DNA of 8,065 nucleotides, from positions 1 to 8,065 of the forward strand of contig JAHLWJ010000195.1 of assembly GCA_019057975.1 (NCBI GenBank). Reading direction: 5' to 3'. The position numbers were made by a program, and so were the translations under genes. The notes beneath the pieces were generated by a model. That model was not told where the DNA came from. It saw only the letters and a list, made by a program, of their open reading frames with translations, and ran no database searches. The DNA is from Promethearchaeota archaeon (GTDB lineage: Archaea > Asgardarchaeota > Lokiarchaeia > Sigynarchaeales > SOKP01). The stretch's first letter is position 1; the number at the start of each line of letters is the position of its first letter. Shown one piece after another: positions 6,300 through 8,065 of the stretch.

Positions 6300-6439
6300 T
6301 ATTAGATTTTAAAATATTTATACTTTTAAATTTTATTAGACAATGGATTTATAATAAAATAATAACAAATAGCTTTACCGACATAGAATTAAGTTAAATA
6401 AATATCTACTTTAGAACATTATTGATGTAATCAAGTTTT

Positions 6440-6606
6440 CCTATAGGGGCGTTCGAGGTAACTTGGATCGCTCTAGGGGGATTGTGAGAAGCATGAACCA
6501 AAGGAACATGGTGACGTGTACGGGTTCTTGAGGCGCGAGCCACGTGCAGGGAAACTTGTACGCGTGGTTCCTAGAAGAGGGGGTGGTAGTAATATCACCT
6601 CTTTAT
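6440..6606 (+). mobile_element. 5'-truncated group II intron (3' domains only)
   Basis: A GC-richer island in AT-rich DNA carries the 3' structural domains of a group II intron in order. A hairpin TTCGAG-GTAA-CTTGGA (6452-6467), inside a GCG/CGC stem, is a domain II or late domain I candidate. A domain III-like hairpin has a GAACC/GGTTC base (6495-6499 with 6523-6527), an AAAGGA internal loop, and ACATG-GTGA-CGTGT on top (6506-6519). Domain V is canonical (6537-6570), and a domain VI-like hairpin occupies 6577-6604. Domain IV is at most a few bases. Domain I, the GUGYG 5' end and the intron-encoded reverse transcriptase are all missing, because the DNA before 6440 is ordinary AT-rich sequence. 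It is therefore a relic unable to splice alone. The 3' boundary is uncertain, with TAT at 6604-6606 the best guess. Confidence 0.8.
6537..6570 (+). ncRNA. Group II intron domain V
   Basis: This is the 34-nt catalytic hairpin. The lower helix pairs GAGCCACGT with GCGTGGTTC (9 pairs, counting G-U wobbles). A two-base AC bulge follows on the 3' side, then a 5-pair upper helix (GCAGG with CTTGT) and a GAAA tetraloop. The AGC catalytic triad is at 6538-6540. Length, bulge position and tetraloop all match the family, so the hairpin has not decayed although the rest of the intron is gone. Confidence 0.85.
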
Positions 6607-6669
6607 TCGGCGTGCAACAAAATAGATGCAAAATTTAGCGATAATTTTTAATCGTTTAAATCGTATAAA

Positions 6670-6789
6670 ATGAGAATTAGAGTTATTTTATTATTAAACC
6701 TAAGAAATTTATTGAATTTTATAGAAAATATTAAGAACGATTTACTCAAGAAGATTTTAAAAGAGATTGATGGATTAGGCTTAGACTAA
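6670..6789 (+). CDS. Possible 39-residue small ORF or gene remnant
   Basis: ATG 6670 runs to TAA 6787-6789. The product is Leu/Ile/Asn/Lys-rich and helical: MRIRVILLLNLRNLLNFIE, then a basic amphipathic stretch ending ILKEIDGLGLD. The first helix could touch a membrane, but it holds Arg residues and is no clean signal peptide. There is no Shine-Dalgarno sequence. The stop codon lies inside a hairpin followed by a T-run. It sits 64 bases after the intron relic and may be the remnant of a gene next to the former intron. No family is recognised. Confidence 0.3.
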   Translation: MRIRVILLLNLRNLLNFIENIKNDLLKKILKEIDGLGLD

Positions 6790-6807
6790 GCCTTAAAACC
6801 TTTTTTT
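6777..6807 (+). terminator. Hairpin plus T-run terminator
   Basis: AGGCTTA (6777-6783) pairs perfectly with TAAGCCT (6787-6793) around a GAC loop, and seven T follow at 6801-6807. It overlaps the stop codon of the small frame at 6670-6789. Archaeal termination depends mainly on the T-run, so the hairpin may be an RNA-processing or stability element instead. Confidence 0.5.
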
Positions 6808-6906
6808 AACCACCAACTACTTTTTTAAATATTTTTAAATTTAATCTCAAGAAACAAATTTTGGCGTAAGACTTATTTTAATAAAATATAAAAGAAATTA
6901 AACACC

Positions 6907-6926
6907 ATAAATATTTATCGATAAAA
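6907..6926 (+). promoter_or_regulatory. TATA-like box overlapped by a perfect 12-bp palindrome
   Basis: ATAAATATTTAT (6907-6918) is a TATA-like element 71 bases before ATG 6989. It overlaps TTTATCGATAAA (6914-6925), a perfect 12-bp palindrome centred on ATCGAT. A second ATCGAT-centred palindrome, AATCGATT, follows at 6944-6951, about 28 bases centre to centre. A dimeric regulator here would cover the transcript start. The half-site TTTATCGA also occurs twice at 5062-5096. Confidence 0.45.
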
Positions 6927-6973
6927 ACCAAACTAAAACAATAAATCGATTATTTCACTTGTATTATATAAAA

Positions 6974-6978
6974 GAGGT
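6974..6978 (+). promoter_or_regulatory. Shine-Dalgarno GAGGT for ATG 6989
   Basis: GAGGT ends 10 bases before ATG 6989. This favours that start over the in-frame TTG at 6959, which would place the ribosome site inside the coding region. Confidence 0.5.
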
Positions 6979-6988
6979 CTATAAAAAA

Positions 6989-7570
6989 ATGGTATGCCAA
7001 ATTTGTGGAGCAAAATCTGGATTTTATCCATTATGTAAGAATTGTTTTAAATTAAAAGACGAAGGTAAAATAACTAAATGTGAAGATTGCGGTATTTGGA
7101 AAAAAGATGCAAAACCTCTATGTTATGAATGCTGGCTTAAAAGTAATAAATCAAAACAAAAAGTATCGGATGATTACAAAATCTCAGATATCGAAGCCGA
7201 AGAGAAGAATTTCCGATCCAAATTTCCTGCTAATTATAGAACAGAAGATGGTCATTGGGTCAGGTCAAAAGCAGAGCTGATCATTGATAATTGGTTATAT
7301 CATAATAAAATCGTTCACGCTTATGAAAGACTAGTTCCAATCGAAGAAAAGCTCTACTGCGATTTTTTTATACCAATAGGGAAGACAGTATGGAAATACT
7401 GGGGTCTTGAGGAGAAAAAATATTTAAAAAGAAAAGAATTGAAGAAAAAACTCTATAAAAAACATGGTAAGAATCTAATAGATCTAACCGATAAAGACAT
7501 AGAAAATCTTGACGATATTTTACCCTTAAAATTGCGACCTTATTTACCGTCCAACTTTAGTTTTGATTAG
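6989..7570 (+). CDS. Double zinc-finger PD-(D/E)XK-type nuclease-like protein
   Basis: The product has 193 residues from ATG 6989, chosen for its GAGGT site; TTG 6959 would add ten residues. The N-terminus holds two four-cysteine zinc-binding sites: C3, C6, C16, C19 and C31, C34, C45, C48. After a linker comes EDGHWVRSKAELIIDNWLY (residues 86-104), where the R-S-K-x-E helix with E96 is typical of a restriction-like nuclease group. DFF with D125 follows, then VWKYWGL (134-140), and a Lys-rich helix. In relatives I recall, the last strand reads (I/V)-E-Y-W-G with a catalytic Glu. Here that place is K136 (AAA at 7394-7396, one base from GAA). The protein may be a DNA-binding, catalytically dead nuclease, or a nearby acidic residue may substitute. 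It is monocistronic, with a candidate operator upstream. Confidence 0.8.
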   Translation: MVCQICGAKSGFYPLCKNCFKLKDEGKITKCEDCGIWKKDAKPLCYECWLKSNKSKQKVSDDYKISDIEAEEKNFRSKFPANYRTEDGHWVRSKAELIIDNWLYHNKIVHAYERLVPIEEKLYCDFFIPIGKTVWKYWGLEEKKYLKRKELKKKLYKKHGKNLIDLTDKDIENLDDILPLKLRPYLPSNFSFD

Positions 7571-7762
7571 AAAAAAAGAATTACCAATGTGGTATACAAA
7601 TCTATAATTTTAGCATAAAATTATACATGTAACTTTTCATAAAAGATGAAACTATCTTTGAATTAATTTAAGCCTATGGAGTGATATTAATATTCTCTTA
7701 TCAAAAAAAGTGAGATAATTTTTCATAATAATTAAGACAAAGTGATTCATTCTTCAAAATAA

Positions 7763-7902
7763 ATGATATATAAGATACTTTTTAAAAAAAAAATGGATTT
7801 TATGTTTTAAATGATAGAGAAACATATACGGAATTATATTACGACTTGAATGATTGGCCCTTAGAAGAAGATTTCTTATCTAATTGGAATATAGAATTAT
7901 AG
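7763..7902 (+). pseudogene. Short gene broken in an A10 run
   Basis: ATG 7763 reads MIYKILFKKK up to a run of ten A (7784-7793) and then stops a few codons later. In the frame one base back, the sequence after the run is open to TAG 7900-7902 and reads as sensible acidic protein: NGFYVLNDRETYTELYYDLN followed by DWPLEEDFLSNW. That frame has a TAA just before the A-run and no start of its own. One missing A would give a single protein of about 47 residues. No family is recognised; it may be the tail of a larger lost gene. Confidence 0.4.
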
Positions 7903-7940
7903 ATTGATTTACATCTGGATCTAAATCCAAACTAATGATG

Positions 7941-8065
7941 TCAAAATACCTTAAATAAACACTCGACTGTTTTTCCAATAAAGTTTTTAAGATCTTGTCC
8001 TACTAAATTTATCTTCTTCTTTCTTAGTTCCCATATTCTATATTCACATTTAAAATTCAATATTC
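7941..8065 (-). CDS. C-terminus of an unidentified protein (runs off right edge)
   Basis: The minus strand is open from the right edge for 41 codons to TGA (forward TCA 7941-7943). The tail includes CEYRIWELRKKKINLVGQDL and ends GKTVECLFKVF. It is basic and beta-like at the end, with no clear motif. The start lies outside the window, so neither size nor family can be judged. Confidence 0.5.
   Translation of the reverse strand, partial: ILNFKCEYRIWELRKKKINLVGQDLKNFIGKTVECLFKVF

Noticed and set aside
6264..6606. Complete ORF-less group II intron
   Set aside because: No GUGYG 5' end and no GC-richer domain I-like sequence occurs before 6440; the upstream DNA has ordinary AT-rich intergenic composition.
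7080..7280. 66-codon plus-strand open frame inside the zinc-finger gene
   Set aside because: It lies wholly inside a gene with clear domains on the same strand and has no start signal.
1..8065. tRNA or rRNA genes
   Set aside because: No cloverleaf, TTCGA arm context or rRNA-like block was seen; the only structured GC-richer RNA-like stretch is the intron relic.

Overview
The window reads as an accessory stretch of an AT-rich archaeal genome. Start regions carry TATA-like boxes of archaeal type (for example at 976-987, 2887-2901, 3010-3018 and 6907-6918), two starts have Shine-Dalgarno sequences of the GAGG type, and the left-edge gene carries an RPA-like OB-fold with the archaeal signature. 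A group II intron remnant is compatible with Methanosarcina-type or Asgard-type archaea, but no taxonomic marker is present, so the assignment to a lineage is inference.

Layout: 1-765 (minus) is an open frame running off the left edge, with a long helical part followed by an OB-fold. It has no start codon and meets the 3' end of an unrelated plus-strand frame (648-860), which looks like a rearrangement junction. A plus-strand gene of unknown function (1114-2133) follows, with a detached 21-codon N-terminal-like frame at 1016-1081. At 2324-2848 (minus) lies a small stand-alone PD-(D/E)XK nuclease. Two small genes with CG-richer codons follow at 3052-3546 (plus) and 3650-3874 (minus). At 4107-4922 (minus) is a HEPN-like protein with an RX4H motif. 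It faces a frameshifted small gene (5172-5479) across a region with two perfect TTTATCGAAAA repeats. At 5589-6263 (minus) is a two-domain protein that may bind nucleic acid.

From 6264 to 6988 there is no large gene. This stretch holds an inverted repeat, the 3' part of a group II intron with a canonical 34-nt domain V (6537-6570), a 39-codon frame ending in a hairpin and T-run (6670-6807), and an ATCGAT-centred palindrome next to the promoter of the next gene. That gene (6989-7570) is a double-zinc-finger PD-(D/E)XK-type protein whose expected catalytic Glu appears to be Lys. The right end holds a broken short gene (7763-7902) and the C-terminus of a minus-strand gene entering from the right edge.

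The genes do not form an operon: most stand alone with their own promoters and alternate in strand. Two nuclease-like proteins, a HEPN protein, two putative nucleic-acid-binding proteins, an intron fragment and several broken genes together suggest a defence or mobile-element graveyard. Three frames look interrupted by one missing base at or next to A/T runs, and three short proteins may share a helical module. I cannot name a complete known system here.
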